Source: Chara braunii (taxonomy: Eukaryota; Streptophyta; Charophyceae; Charales; Characeae). Taken from it: a stretch of 32,404 nucleotides of DNA. Both the position numbers and the translations under genes were made by a program. Positions 16,990 through 27,905 of the stretch are shown here, in pieces (the stretch's first letter is position 1; the number at the start of each line of letters is the position of its first letter). The stretch spans positions 1,272,387 through 1,304,790 of the forward strand of contig BFEA01000159.1 in NCBI GenBank assembly GCA_003427395.1, given 5' to 3'. Below the pieces are notes generated by a model. The model ran no database searches and had not been told where the DNA came from. It saw only the letters and a program-made list of their open reading frames with translations.

Positions 16990-17954
16990 GAGTTTCGCTC
17001 GGACAAGGACGAGGGGTATCCCAGACCACCTTCTAGGGAAAGGATTTGCAGCTAATTGCAGGGGGCCTTGAGTTTCATGACGCCTTGCGTTATGGGGGGG
17101 AACTGTCATAGCATACCCCTCAAGTGGTCGTTTTAGGGGTCACTCGTGCATGGAGAGCTTAGTCACAAGAAGCTCGGTTCATGATTACTAGTCGGAACAG
17201 AGCGCGACTAGGCACTCTTGTTGTGGTTGGCCTCGACACAAGAAGCGAGGACCAATAGGGTCGATATGACGAGTAAGGCTTGGATAGCTAGAGCTTGGAA
17301 CGACCTTTCCCAGCAGGGTCAATGAGGGTCAGGAAAACAAGGCAACCAACAAAATTTGAAAGCGGGTCCTCGTCCTTAATGGGGCATCCAGTGTTAGGTT
17401 GTTTAAGTCGATCACTGAATTGTATAGTGGTAGTCAAATTACTTGCAGATGGTATTCACACCAAAGTTAGAGTGAAAACGTAATCATCACTAGAGCGATA
17501 GAATCTTAACTTTGCTTTGAAGTTGGTATGACAACATTTCTTTGCGAGCAGTCAATATGGGGTGGAATGAAAGAACTTGGCAACGCATCTCATCAAGTCA
17601 AAAAGTCGCATCAGCCCTACCATTTGGTAGGCAGAGTGAAGATATTTTGGTCAGACGTCGTTTGAGCCTCGCTATGCATGTAAATCATGCTTTTATCCTT
17701 TTGTTGATAAGTGTTATTTGAAGTCGAGTCAACTCATGTTGGCTCGTCGTTGAATGACAAGTCAAGTCAGCCTTTGTCGATTTGATCTGAATGAGTGGTA
17801 TGCATGATCGTAAATGTACGTATCGGTTCAGAAGATAAGTCGACTTACTTTGACCCGAGTCTTCTTTTAAAAGTGTTTTGTCTGATTAACTTCTGATTGT
17901 CTTTGAAAGAAGGGACTAGGATCGCTCGAAGTTTCCCTTACACTTGGAATATCA
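16990..17954. other. No gene recognised
   Basis: Mixed-composition DNA with many short GTCGA/AGTCGAC/CAAGTCA motifs (17700-17860) but no clear repeat, RNA or coding region. It lies between the MITE and the second copy of the 424-bp repeat. Confidence 0.45.
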
Positions 17955-18541
17955 CGTCCTAGTCGACCGGCGTACGTTTCGATTCCTGAGAGATCAGCGC
18001 CCCAAGGACGGACAACGTTCAGGTCCACTTTGGCGTTCAACCATGTGTACCTATTCTACAATGAACAACCAAATGTTTTCGGTCGGCCTACCTCTGCAAT
18101 TGCATTATAAAAGCCTTCGCATGTGGGTCGGTAGCTCGGCGGGGATACGCCCCTAAGGGTGGTGACAACCCTTTAGGGAAGGTAAGTTGTGCCTCGCGCT
18201 ATCCTGTCGTAGGGGACCACGGGATATACAGCAGGCGCACTTCGCCAGAGCGGCAAAGGGTCAGTGCGGGTTACCGTGTCGTCCCTGAGTTGTCTCTAAA
18301 AAATTGAAAGCCTAAGTTTCTCCAACGTGATGCGGCCGGAAGGGCCCTCGCTCGTGCGGGGGCCGATGCGCTCGACATCGCCTCGAGTATCATACGTTTA
18401 AGACCTTTAGTGGGAAGGCCTTGGATTTAGAGGTCACGCTACAAGGTGCTCAACGACCCTCTACCGATGGAACTTGAAGAAAGAAGAAGAGTCCACAAAA
18501 GTGGAAGAAAAAGGTAGTCGATTGATGATGGTTGATTCCGA

Positions 18542-18837
18542 TGGGATCAAACCGAGATAGATGATGTATTTGATCTTGTGGACGGTTTAGAGTTGGACGA
18601 CGAGGAGTTAGTTGAGGGTAGCAGCCTTGCCTCCTTGGTAAAGGTTAAGGCAGGTGGCGGTGGCAAGGGCGGTCAACCAAAGAGTCTAGGGCAGACGCAA
18701 AACCTCAACAAGACTCCGATTTGGGTGGGGGCGGGTCTGGATCAAGATGTGTGGCGTGATTGATATTCGCGAGGTGTTTGTGTGAACTGCGGTGAGTACG
18801 GTCACCAACAGTTTAGGTGCAAAAACAAGAAGGTTAC
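18542..18837 (+). pseudogene. Gag C-terminus with zinc knuckle
   Basis: A frame from 18536 gives an acidic stretch (LELDDEELVEG), a Gly/Lys-rich linker and TPIWVGAGLDQDVW. After one TGA (18761-18763, probably from CGA) the same frame gives the intact CCHC knuckle VCVNCGEYGHQQFRCKNKK (C-x2-C-x4-H-x4-C). A TAG ends it at 18837-18839. In this family the knuckle binds the element RNA during packaging. The capsid part upstream is missing or unrecognisable. Unlike the minus-strand element, the knuckle keeps all four zinc ligands. Confidence 0.8.
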
Positions 18838-19140
18838 GTAGAAGATCGGTCCCAAACGTGACTCTGGAGGATTTTTCTCCCAAAGTGGGACCTCTGCGAG
18901 TTCTAGTTAAGGAAACACATTGGGTCAATGGAAGTTATAGTTGCGTTTACTCTAAATGAAATGAGCGACGTACGCTCCCCACTTCAAGAGTTGGCCGAAG
19001 CTATCACCTCGCAGACGCATTCAAACCCAACAATACTCTGTTCGTTGGATGTGTCTGAGGCCTTAGAGGGTTTGCAAAGTGAGTGGTCGGCAAGAGACCC
19101 TCGCGAGTCTTGGGTGGCGCTTAGTAGAGGTCCTTAAGGG

Positions 19141-19692
19141 GAGCACTTCATTGTGGAAGTTGGTGTAGGTGGCCGCAAGTGTGGTGCCTTCGTAGACATC
19201 GGCTTCACACGAAACTTCATAAGTCGTGACGGCGTTTAGAGACTGCGCCTAGGGGACCGGGTTGAGAGACAACATTGAGAGTCAGCACCTTAGTAAACCA
19301 GTACATCTACTTTGGCCAACAAACAACGCATGTTGGTTGAAGACTACGTCAAGGATGTAGTTGCACCTTCTAGAAGGTGAGGAACTTAATCATATGATTT
19401 CATTTCTCGTCAGCGACGACTTACCGTTCAACATGTTGTTGGGTATGTACTTCCTCGAGGTTGCCACGCCCCAGTTCGACTGGGATCAAAAAATGCTTAA
19501 GCTGCTTAAGCATGTACTACCGGAAGGGGGGACAATCAAACTTGCTAACTACAAAGCTCGCAGTTTGATAGACACTTATGGATGTATGTGTGCATCAACC
19601 TTTTATAACTACCACAAAAAGAACAAAGAGACGGATATGTACTTAGTCTTTGTCTCGGAGAAAAAGGAGGTTGTTAAAACACCCCAGAGATA
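19141..19692 (+). pseudogene. Aspartic protease region
   Basis: The frame beginning EHFIVEVGVGGRKCGAFVDIGFTRNFIS corresponds to the active-site loop D-T/S-G-S-T-R-N-F. Here it reads D-I-G-F-T, so both residues around the catalytic Asp deviate. A TAG follows after RDGV. The second half continues in another frame from about 19361 (LEGEELNHMISFLV, LPFNMLLGMYFLEVATPQFDW), with a frameshift near 19365. The region is non-functional. Confidence 0.82.
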
Positions 19693-20598
19693 GAAAGTGT
19701 CGTCGGGAAATACCCTGATCTGTTTGAAGAGTTTTCAGGAGTCGTAGACAGGGAGGTTGTCCATGTCATAGAGATCATCCCAAGGAGCGAGATGCCCAAA
19801 GGAAGAATCTACAGGATGGCTCCAACCGAGTTAGACGAGCTTCGTCGACAATTGAAAGAGCTCACAGAAAAAGGATGGATACAACTTACTACCTCCTCCT
19901 TCGCCTCACCAGTCTTATTTGTCCCGAAGAAGGGGGGGAAATTAAGGATGTGCATCGATTATAGAGGTCTCAATGCCATCACCGCAAAGAACGTAGAGTC
20001 TCTACCACTCATTGATGACCTGTTGGATAGGGTGCAGGGATGTAAGTATTTCACTAAGATTTGAAGTCCGGCTACCATCAAATTGCCATTAGACCTGAGG
20101 ACCAACACAAAATTGCGTTTCAGACCAAGCACGGTATGTACGAGTTTGTGGTGATGCCCTTTAGCCTCTGCAATGCACCGGGAACATTCCAACACGCCAT
20201 GAAATTCAATATGATATTCCATAGCTACTTAGATAAGTTTATCGTCGTGTACCTCGATGACATTCTTATTTTAAGTAGAACAGTTGAGGAGCATGCTCAA
20301 CACTTCGACATTGTCCTCTCTCTCCTACGACAACATAAGAGAAATGCAAGTTTGGTCGCACTAAAATCTTGTACTTGGGTCATGAGATATCCGCGGATGG
20401 GATAAGGCCTGAAGATGCTTAAGTTGCTAGCATTCGTAACTGACCACGACCTCAATCTGTGACTGGGGTCGGTTCATTCTCAGGGATGACTAGCTACTGT
20501 CGCAACTTTATCAAGAACAATAATACGGTGGTCAACCCTTTGACTGATCTCACTCGCCTTGACACACCATGAGAATGGACTTACGAGTGTGAAGTTGC
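19691..20598 (+). pseudogene. Reverse transcriptase, catalytic Asp of motif A lost
   Basis: The region starts with ESVVGKYPDLFEEF, then GRIYRMAPTELDELRRQL, SSFASPVLFVPKKGGKLRMCIDYRGLN and DLLDRVQGCKYFTKI. Here a frameshifting deletion removes the catalytic Asp before LKSGYHQI. The second frame carries FVVYLDDILILS (YLDD). A further frameshift near 20335 leads to ILYLGHEISADGIRPEDA and a stop. Then come SFSGMTSYCRNFIKN and, after stops, EWTYECEVAFKRLKHAL. The order is that of gypsy RT. At least two frameshifts and several stops are present. Confidence 0.88.
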
Positions 20599-21034
20599 TT
20601 TCAAGCGATTGAAGCATGCTCTCACGCACCATAAGGTTTTCATGGTTCCCGATCCTCGTAGGCCATTTGTAGTGACCACTGATGCAAGTCAATATGACAT
20701 TGGCGCAGTGCTGGTTAAACAGGAAGGGAATAAGTTGAGGCCAATCGAGTATATGAGCAAAAAAATGTTTTCTAAGAAGTTAGCGAAGTCCACCTACGAA
20801 AGGGAACTCTACGGAGTCTACACCCTTTACAAGACACTTGTCTATTGGAGACACTATCTGCTGGGAAGGTTTTTCTATCTGAGAACTGACCATCAGACCG
20901 TCAAGTGGATCAAGACATAACCCGTTCTCTCTAACGCACTCAAACGATGGATTGAGGTCATAGACTAGTATGACTTCAAGTTGGACTATGTTAAGGGAGT
21001 GTATAACAAGGTTGCTGATGCACTGTCGTCGTAG
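20599..21034 (+). pseudogene. RNase H domain, interrupted near its end
   Basis: VTTDASQYDIGAVL (first Asp), STYERELYGVYTL (Glu) and YLRTDHQTVKWIKT (Asp) are all preserved, in better condition than in the minus-strand element. A stop follows at 20918-20920 (TAA after KT, usually Gln) and another within VID-stop-YDFKLDY (TAG). VADALSS ends at a TAG near 21034, after which similarity vanishes, so integrase and 3' LTR are absent. The tail is closely related to the 577-1130 fragment. Confidence 0.88.
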
Positions 21035-21240
21035 GGCAGATTACCTGGAACATGTTATTCGTTAAAATAGGACATTATATTTTAAATTGGTACTCGCACG
21101 CTATTAATTTCATGTTAAAATCGCCATATTTTGGACCTGAATGGAACTTAGGAACCCGAATAATGCAATTGAGAAGCTATAAATTGAATCTAAACTGGAG
21201 ATTCAAGGCAATCACTTACTGATCATGATGGATTAAGTGT

Positions 21241-21970
21241 GGATTCCATTGCACTTCCATCAATTTTGTAACTTAAAAGCCGTTACGGTTACAACATGAA
21301 TTGTTGAACTCTCCATTTCTTTACACCTTGCTCAATTTTGAGTCAGCATTGAGTCGGACCTCTTTTATATGACATTGTGACTTCCCTTAATTTATTGAAA
21401 CTCAATCGAAGTGGGACATTTATGGCAAGCACACGGATGATTTAAGTACTAATAGTCTAGTATGGATTCCGTCGCACTTCGATAATTTTTGCTTTAACTC
21501 TATTAAATGTATACTAATCACGACAAAGTTTAACGAATCACACGACAAACGAATGACAAGACAAACGAATGACAAAACAAATGAGATAACGGTTTAAGTA
21601 CAGTGACTATGGGTTCCATCGCACTTCGATAATTTATGTACTACATACTTATTAAAAGACGTGACACTAAGTCTGTTCGGTGTGATTTAAGGATGAATTT
21701 CAACACTGTGACACTTCGATAATTTTTGACTCTATCACACTTCGACAATTTATGTGACTTTAAAGACGAAACTGACATATTATTGTCATACATTGAAATG
21801 CAATTGAATCAGACGTACTACACATGACATGGTGTGAAGGCAAAACCAGTCTAAGATGGTTTATGTATGGATTTCAGCGCACTTTGACAAAAAATCATAA
21901 ACCGTTACGATATTGTCATATGAAACTGAAATTCATGTGATTACCATGGATTCTGTCTCACTTCAAGAAA
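21241..21970. repeat. Seven-copy degenerate dispersed repeat
   Basis: The core GGATTCCATCGCACTTCGAT followed by AATTTTTG recurs at 21241, 21464, 21610, 21700, 21731, 21868 and 21947 with varying conservation. In at least four copies it is preceded by GRTTTAAGTA and a T-rich stretch, so the full unit is about 50 bp. Spacing is irregular (30-220 bp). All copies are in the same orientation. No coding capacity is apparent in 21035-22150. Confidence 0.75.
21546..21583. repeat. Short tandem repeat, about 15 bp unit
   Basis: ACAAACGAATGACAAG/A repeated two and a half times within the dispersed-repeat region. Confidence 0.85.
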
Positions 21971-22042
21971 TGTCGTACCCATGGAAAATTAAAAGTCAAA
22001 AATTGTACTAGTAATTAAAGTTCAAAATTGTACCGACACGTG

Positions 22043-22105
22043 TACGTCTACATTAAACGCTTTAAGGCAACTGTACATTGAACTACGTCTAAATTAAACG
22101 CTACG
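22043..22105. repeat. Two-copy 41-bp direct repeat
   Basis: TACGTCTACATTAAACGCT (about 22045) and TACGTCTAAATTAAACGCT (about 22085) with a related spacer (AACTGTACATTGAAC). They lie just downstream of the minus-strand genes. Confidence 0.7.
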
Positions 22106-22159
22106 AGCCGCAACAATGTAAACTTTCTAAAACGCTATCATTTACAAAATTTGAAGTTC

Positions 22160-23071
22160 CTACCGATGTCTCCGCGTCCCTTTAGAACTAAACCCGTATA
22201 AGGCATTTATAGACGACCCGAAAACAAGGGTTTGTGGTTGTCCCTTCGTAGCCACCCCCGAGAACACCGAAATGTACTTCATCCTTACAAACCTACAGGC
22301 ACCCGCCAAGGACTTACCGATGGCGTCACGCACACAACATGTCACTTGCTCTACCTCATGCAACTTATGAACATCTTCAATTCGAATGGCAATCTCCAAA
22401 TCGGATTGTCCGTTCTCGTACAGAAGACGTAAATTCCCCATTCTGTGACCATAGACTCTCAGGTGGTTGCAAGAAACTAGCACTACAGCGTCTACCAAAG
22501 TCCGCTTTCGGTTTGAAAATGCCACACACAACACTCTGCAGAAGTCGGAACCGGCTATAGACAACCGTATGCAACAATATGACACATCTTTTGGCTGCAA
22601 CCCGGCACCACGCAGCGGATATACTTCCAAAAATGGATTGTAGGATGCACAATCCAACAACTCTTGTTTCAAGTCTGCAGACCACACCCGAGGTGACCTC
22701 GTTACGTTGTCCAGGTGAAGGTAAAACCTGTTATTCTCTTCCTGCCTGAGCGTGGCACGCAGGGACGGAAGTTGCCTGACACCAATGGTATAATGAGGTA
22801 CTTTGATCAGACTTCCCCACTCCATCGCGGAAGCAAATTTGTAGTCCTTATGCCATGGGCATTTCCTTGCCAAGATGGCTCTATCCCATGCTGCCTCGGA
22901 CCACGCATCAATAGGCTTGTCAAAGAAGGGGACGACGGTCATCCACGGGTCATTTTCGGTATCAGCTCCCGAACCATGGAATCCGCATGCACAAGGGTGA
23001 ATGGGACATGCATAATCATGCCGATGGTCCATAATTCCTGTCGCACTCCCTAAACAAGACATGAAATGCAA
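22160..23071 (-). CDS. Hypothetical protein, 303 aa, Cys/His-rich N-terminus
   Basis: The uninterrupted frame runs from ATG (23071) to stop (22160). I do not recognise the protein. The N-terminus has a compact Cys/His cluster (CPIHPCACGFHG, residues about 22-33) that could bind zinc. The rest is soluble-looking, with repeated Cys, a Trp-rich stretch (PWMTVVPFF...AWSEAAWDRAI, about 42-67) and a basic C-terminus. No signal peptide or membrane segment is visible. It lies about 315 bp downstream of the broken DUF7869-like gene on the same strand, so it may be a partner gene, a downstream exon or a second ORF of one mobile unit. An intact frame of this length beside a decayed gene is notable. Confidence 0.55.
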   Translation of the reverse strand: MHFMSCLGSATGIMDHRHDYACPIHPCACGFHGSGADTENDPWMTVVPFFDKPIDAWSEAAWDRAILARKCPWHKDYKFASAMEWGSLIKVPHYTIGVRQLPSLRATLRQEENNRFYLHLDNVTRSPRVWSADLKQELLDCASYNPFLEVYPLRGAGLQPKDVSYCCIRLSIAGSDFCRVLCVAFSNRKRTLVDAVVLVSCNHLRVYGHRMGNLRLLYENGQSDLEIAIRIEDVHKLHEVEQVTCCVRDAIGKSLAGACRFVRMKYISVFSGVATKGQPQTLVFGSSINALYGFSSKGTRRHR

Positions 23072-23385
23072 ACAAAATGAAAATGAAATATTGAAATAGT
23101 AGAAAAATCGCCTTCATGATGAACTTGACTTCGAAAATTGTTGAACCATCACCAACCATCTTAAAAAATTAAACCATAGACCGTGGACAAAATTCGCTAC
23201 GCAAAATTATTGCAACAATAATATGCTCCATTCTGAATTCTCGTCCCTTCAAACAGTTATTTTACAAAAATCTCACTCCCCCATTCTATCGGGAGGACGT
23301 GCACTAATCACTCTTGTCCCCTCCATCTACACTCCCTTCACCAGATGGACCTTCACCAGATGGACTCAGATCGAGAAGTGCAGCT

Positions 23386-26288
23386 TCAACATTCAGTCGA
23401 ACACTGGAAGGAATGACAAGTCCAGTTATGAAATGGTCTTGTACCACGGACCGGTCTCTCCCAACCAAAAGCGATCGAGTCAGCATCCTGCCATTGTGTC
23501 TGGTTAGTCATTTTCCATCGTTTTTCCCATGCGTTCTCATACAGTTGTTCGAGCGACTTTGCTCTCCCAGTCGGCACCCAATATTCCACTAGTACTTGAT
23601 TATAATTTTGCGAATTACAATCAACAACCACCCGAGAAAGAGCTTTGCCCACCCAGATTGGCACACCGCTGGACAGATCATCGTCGGAGGGGCGAAGGAT
23701 AAGNAAAGTGCCCACGTCGACATGCACGAGGGGGTCGAAACTAGTCTTCGGGCAATTTTTTCTTCGTCCAACAAACAGCGGTTCCCTGTCATCGTCGATG
23801 TTGACACTGTGAGGAGAAGGTTGTTGATCGATTTCGAACAGTCGTGGTTGTGACCAAAAACTTCCCTGGGGTTGTGAGGACAACCCATTGGCGATGATCT
23901 CCTCGCCATGTTTGATAACCTCCTCCCAATAACAGAAAGTTGTTTCTCTCCTACTCACCTCATGGTCATTGTAAGTGCACCACGTCGACCGCCTACTCTC
24001 CAGCAACTCGCGGAATCGAACAACACCATTTTTGCCATTCAAATAGTCATTTCGAGGAAGGTGTTGCACATGAGGCGGGTCAAACGGCTACGAAGGACTA
24101 GCATAGCTTTCATCGGGGTTTTGATTGAACAAAAAAATCGGATCTTCCTCGGGCAACCATTCTTCATCATTGCAAAACTCCTTGTACAACATGCCCGGAC
24201 TATCTCTAACCATCACAAATTTAAGCAAGTGCGGTTTTGAGATACCGGTAATGTCTGACGCAACGCACGGGTCCACTATACTAATCCAATCTTCGATCGT
24301 ATCGAGGAAAATACATTTGGGAGACTTTTTGTGGGATTGCTTTATGAGTTCGAAAAACTCGTCCATAGTATAAGCGTCTACGTCTTTCAATTTCTTCGAG
24401 AAAACGCTGAAAGTAGCGTCAACGTCTGTATGGGTGTGTCCCACCAGCATGAAACCTATTTCTACCTCTTCAAAAACTTTGAATTTAACGAACAGTGCAG
24501 CCATGGCACATATGTACTTATTCTTGTTTTCCCGCCAACAATTATCTGCTTGAATGCTCAAAAATCGTGGCAGTGGAGTCCTGCTACCTTGAATTTCGAC
24601 AAGGGTTCTCATAACACAAGTAGCGACCGTGTTGGAATCGTGCTTAAAATATGGAAACCACGTGTACACATATATACTAGGGTCTCTCCCGTGTGCAATG
24701 ACGCCTGTCAGATTAGTCTTCATCATCATCTCGTGCCTATGTGCTTTCGAGTAGTTCGCTTGACCAATATGGGGGATAGTTGTTTTCTTCTGATCCATGC
24801 CGTTAATGATGAGACACAAACGCTCGTTCGGACGAACCATGGAATCAGTTTTCGCCCGACTGTAGTCCAATCTGTGTTTTACTTGCCTCCTTTGGTGTGC
24901 TTTCATATCCTCTCGAACACGTTCTCGATCTCGAGGAAGAGCAACATATTATATACGTTCCTTCAGTTCATGACAGACGGCGCACTTTGTGAACGTGTTA
25001 GATTGCGCTAGGGAAACGTGGAAAAAGTGTTTCCACCACAACTTATAAAAGTTGGACTCAGACACGACATCGAGGCCAGCGACCAGAAAGTCGGATTTGA
25101 TGGACTCATAAATTGATATCTTCGTGAAAGCAGTCGGGAGTCGAAGCTTCGGTTTGGAAACCCCACCTTGGTTAGCCACCTCATTCGGGATGCTATCCGC
25201 ATGACACTCGATGAATGTTCTCATGCTAGCAAGCATGGCGACCGTTTTATTGGTTGGCATATATTTTTCCGTCAGGCCATGCTCGGAACGCACGTAGCCA
25301 TTGTCGAAACGTTTTTTGTAGCTGTAAAATGTATTACGCGAGACACCGAGTACATTGCAGTACGCCTGATGCACATTGAACGTTCCAACTCCACAGGGCG
25401 GACACGTTTCTGTCCACTCTCATTTACTGTGAAATCCTTAATACTTTTCATCCACCACTTAGCTTGGTCTCCCGGACTCTTACTGTACAGTCCTTGTCTA
25501 ACCTTTCGCACTTCCTCAGGCGACACGTCGTAACAACATCGAGCCTTGCAACATGCCATGCCGCGCACCATGAGCAGTTTTTTTCCGGACAACATGTTTC
25601 TCGCTCTTTTATACTGTTCTTTCCTCCTAGCGTTCCTATTAGCCATGTTATTCCTTCGTCTTTCGCCTGGCAGAGGTGCGGACAAAATCTGCAGTATCGC
25701 CCTTCTCTCTGCATCACCCCTGCCAGACGATTCCGACCTAGACTCGCTCTGACTTGGAATCGCATCATCACTTCGCATATGCGTTGGACTCGCCCGTGTT
25801 GTGGAAAGCTCCTCCGAAGAATAGTCGGTGGCAACCAAGTTCATAGTACTGGAGCTAATGCGAAGCAAAGGTCCACTGGAATAGGACCGTTGTCCAGACG
25901 AGTAATCAGTGGCCACCAACCGCTCACTCTCGTCATCAAACGATGCGTAAGAAACACCCATTGGCACGCAACTGCTCTACGCCGAAGCTGTGGGGTGCAC
26001 CTCGCCAGGAATGTGGAACTCTATCCAGGAGGTAGACGGTTCTTCGATCGCGGACGTTGTTGCCAATTCTGTAGGCAGTTGGATGCAACCTCCAAAGCTC
26101 TCACGAAAAGCGAGATTTCGTTTTCTGGGGAAATCCGCAGCTGACTGTTGGAACGGCGAACTGTCCGAAGAGGTCGTCGGGGCCAACTCCAGGTGTTGTA
26201 GCTGGCAATGCAAGTCGACGGCTTGTTCAGTTTCCATAGCCTGGTTCATGCGGCCGTTCGCCGAGCCTTCTTCGGCGTCGTCATGCAA
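23386..26288 (-). pseudogene. DUF7869-like putative nuclease/transposase gene, interrupted
   Basis: Four frame segments read in order. 26288-25977 is low complexity and ends in TAG; the same frame continues to about 25378 with a Ser-rich part, a basic RRRNNMANRNARRK stretch and CCKARCCYDVSPEEVRKVRQGLYS. After a frameshift, 25374-24949 carries HQAYCNVLGVSRNTFYSYKKRF, FYKLWWKHFFHVSLAQ and CAVCHEL. After a second frameshift, 24940-24091 carries NGMDQKKTTIPHI, IQADNCWRENKNKY (about 24546) and VGHTHTDVDATFSVF (about 24440). Past a TAG (24088), the same frame reaches 23386 with a WVGKALSR...VEYWVP module resembling a chromatin-type beta domain. The ADN...ENKNK and GHTHTDVD blocks are the signature I associate with DUF7869 proteins. 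The spaced acidic residues would fit an RNase H-like fold (inference). One base (23704) is undetermined. Confidence 0.75.
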
Positions 26289-26870
26289 CCGTCGGTGCAG
26301 CGGATGCGATTCCCGTCAGCGCAATGGATTATTCTTTTTTGTGCGGGTCGAACGGGTCATTCGAATTCGTGTCCACACCCTGCAAAACAGCGGAGCCAAG
26401 TGTAAGCACGGTCAGATTTATGCGTTGAGGGCACAAAGTTCGTCGGGATCCGAATTTGGCGGGTGCAGGAGTAGCAAGGAACCTGTTTTCGCATGGCTTA
26501 TGTCAGTGGAAGGTAGCGCCAGTGGGTGCACACAAGGAACGCTATGCTTGGGCGAACAGAAGGAAGGCTCTGTTGTCGGTGAACGATAGCACGCGCAGAA
26601 CAAAGGGTAGTGGTGGATGCACCACCACATAATTCGGCGTAGCGCGACCCCAAACAGACCCCTATAAACACCGATTCTCACCATCTTCTAAGCGAGCTCG
26701 TGCGGTGCTCCATTCGCTGGCACTAGTGCAATAGCGACCCCCGATTTGCGTGCCGGGAACGTCGACGTGCGACAGCGCGAACCGGACAGCACTCAGAAAC
26801 ACAAGCATGTCTGTGTCAAGACTCCGCACACCGCGACGGTCAAAACCCTTGGGGGGCAGAAAAGATCGTG

Positions 26871-27014
26871 GGTGCGAAAAATTGCTCGCCTTCTGAAATG
26901 CCCTTGAAGGGGTTTATGGGGGTTGCCGACGGTGACAACGGTCGTGTCCCTTACTTTCGGCAACCCCCATGAACCCCTTCAAGGGCATTTCAGAGGCGAG
27001 CAATTTCTCGCACC
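26871..27014. other. Long near-perfect hairpin, about 58-nt arms
   Basis: The left arm 26871-26929 and right arm 26957-27014 are inverted copies with about three differences in 58 positions. The loop is 27 nt (CGGTGACAACGGTCGTGT core). The arms contain ATTGCTCGCC, CCCTTGAAGGGG and GGGGGTTGCCGA. A second, more diverged copy of the whole hairpin is at 27906-28050. Single right-arm-like copies occur at 27283-27338, 28291-28346 and 28947-29006. If transcribed, it would form a perfect-enough duplex for small-RNA processing. Confidence 0.9.
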
Positions 27015-27905
27015 TGCAGTCCTCTCGCAATCAACTCACATTTGAAGCTCTAGGCGCCATGTGAAGGACGGATAGATTTGCGCCGATCCTCAAAGTCCGC
27101 TTGGATCCGAACTTGGCGGATTTGCCTGCAGCGAGTAACAGGTTTTCGTACGGCTGCAGGTATTGGAACGGGTGGATGGCGTTTGCACAGAAGCAGGCGA
27201 TGCTCGGCCGCACCGCATTTCGGGGCGGTGATGAACGAAGATCCACGGCACATCGAAAATGCACCCAGCCAGTGACACCGTCGTCAACCCTAATAAACCC
27301 CTTTGAGGGCAACTCACAAGGCGAGCACTTTTTCGCACTACCAGGCCGCCGGCATTGAAGACGGACTGGGCCGGCGGCCTGGGCAGTCCAAGCTGTTGAA
27401 AATAACGGTCAGATTTACGGGGAGCCTCTAAGTTCGCCGGGATCCGAATTTGGCGGGTGCAGGAGTAGCAAGGAACCTGTTTTCGCGCGGCTTGTGTCAG
27501 TGGAAGGTAGCTCCAGTGGGTGCACACAAGGAACGCTATGTTTGGGCGAACAGAAGGAAGGCTCTGTTGTTGGTGAACGATAGCACGCGCAGAACAAAGG
27601 GTAGTGGTGGATGCACTACCACACAATTTGGCGGAGCGCAACCCCAAACTGACCCCCATAAACTCGATTCTCACCATCGTCTAAGCGAGCTCGTGCAGTT
27701 TTTCATTCACAGGTACTAGCGCAAGAGCTTATCGAACTTGGACATCCCCACTGCGTAGACAAGAAAAATGTAGAAAAGGATGAAAGATCCCCCCTTCAAC
27801 CCTTCCAAACATTGATTCGGCCAGTCGAGAAGGCGACCCCCGATTCTGCGACAAGACTCCGCACACCGCGACGGTCAAAAACCTTGGGGGGCAACAAAGA
27901 TCATG

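Larger units (their letters stand above)
15863..18377. repeat. Direct repeat pair of about 424 bp (LTR-like or 5' leader)
   Basis: Copy 1 is 15863-16286 and copy 2 is 17955-18377. Both begin CGTCCTAGTCGACCG and end CCGATGCGCTCGACA. In the middle they share GGTAGCTCG-CGGGGATACGCCC, GGTAAGTTGTGCCTCG, TATCCTGTCGTAGGGG and GGCGCAC-T-GCC-GAGCGGC. Copy 2 sits about 160 bp before the gag remains of the plus-strand retroelement, so it may be that element's LTR or leader. The spacer (1.67 kb) has no coding region and contains a foldback MITE. TG...CA ends are not obvious. Both copies keep a consensus splice donor (GTAAGT at 16098 and 18182). Confidence 0.7.

Noticed and set aside
23386-25533. Plus-strand open frames opposite the DUF7869-like gene
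   Set aside because: Antisense shadows; the minus-strand reading carries the conserved motifs.
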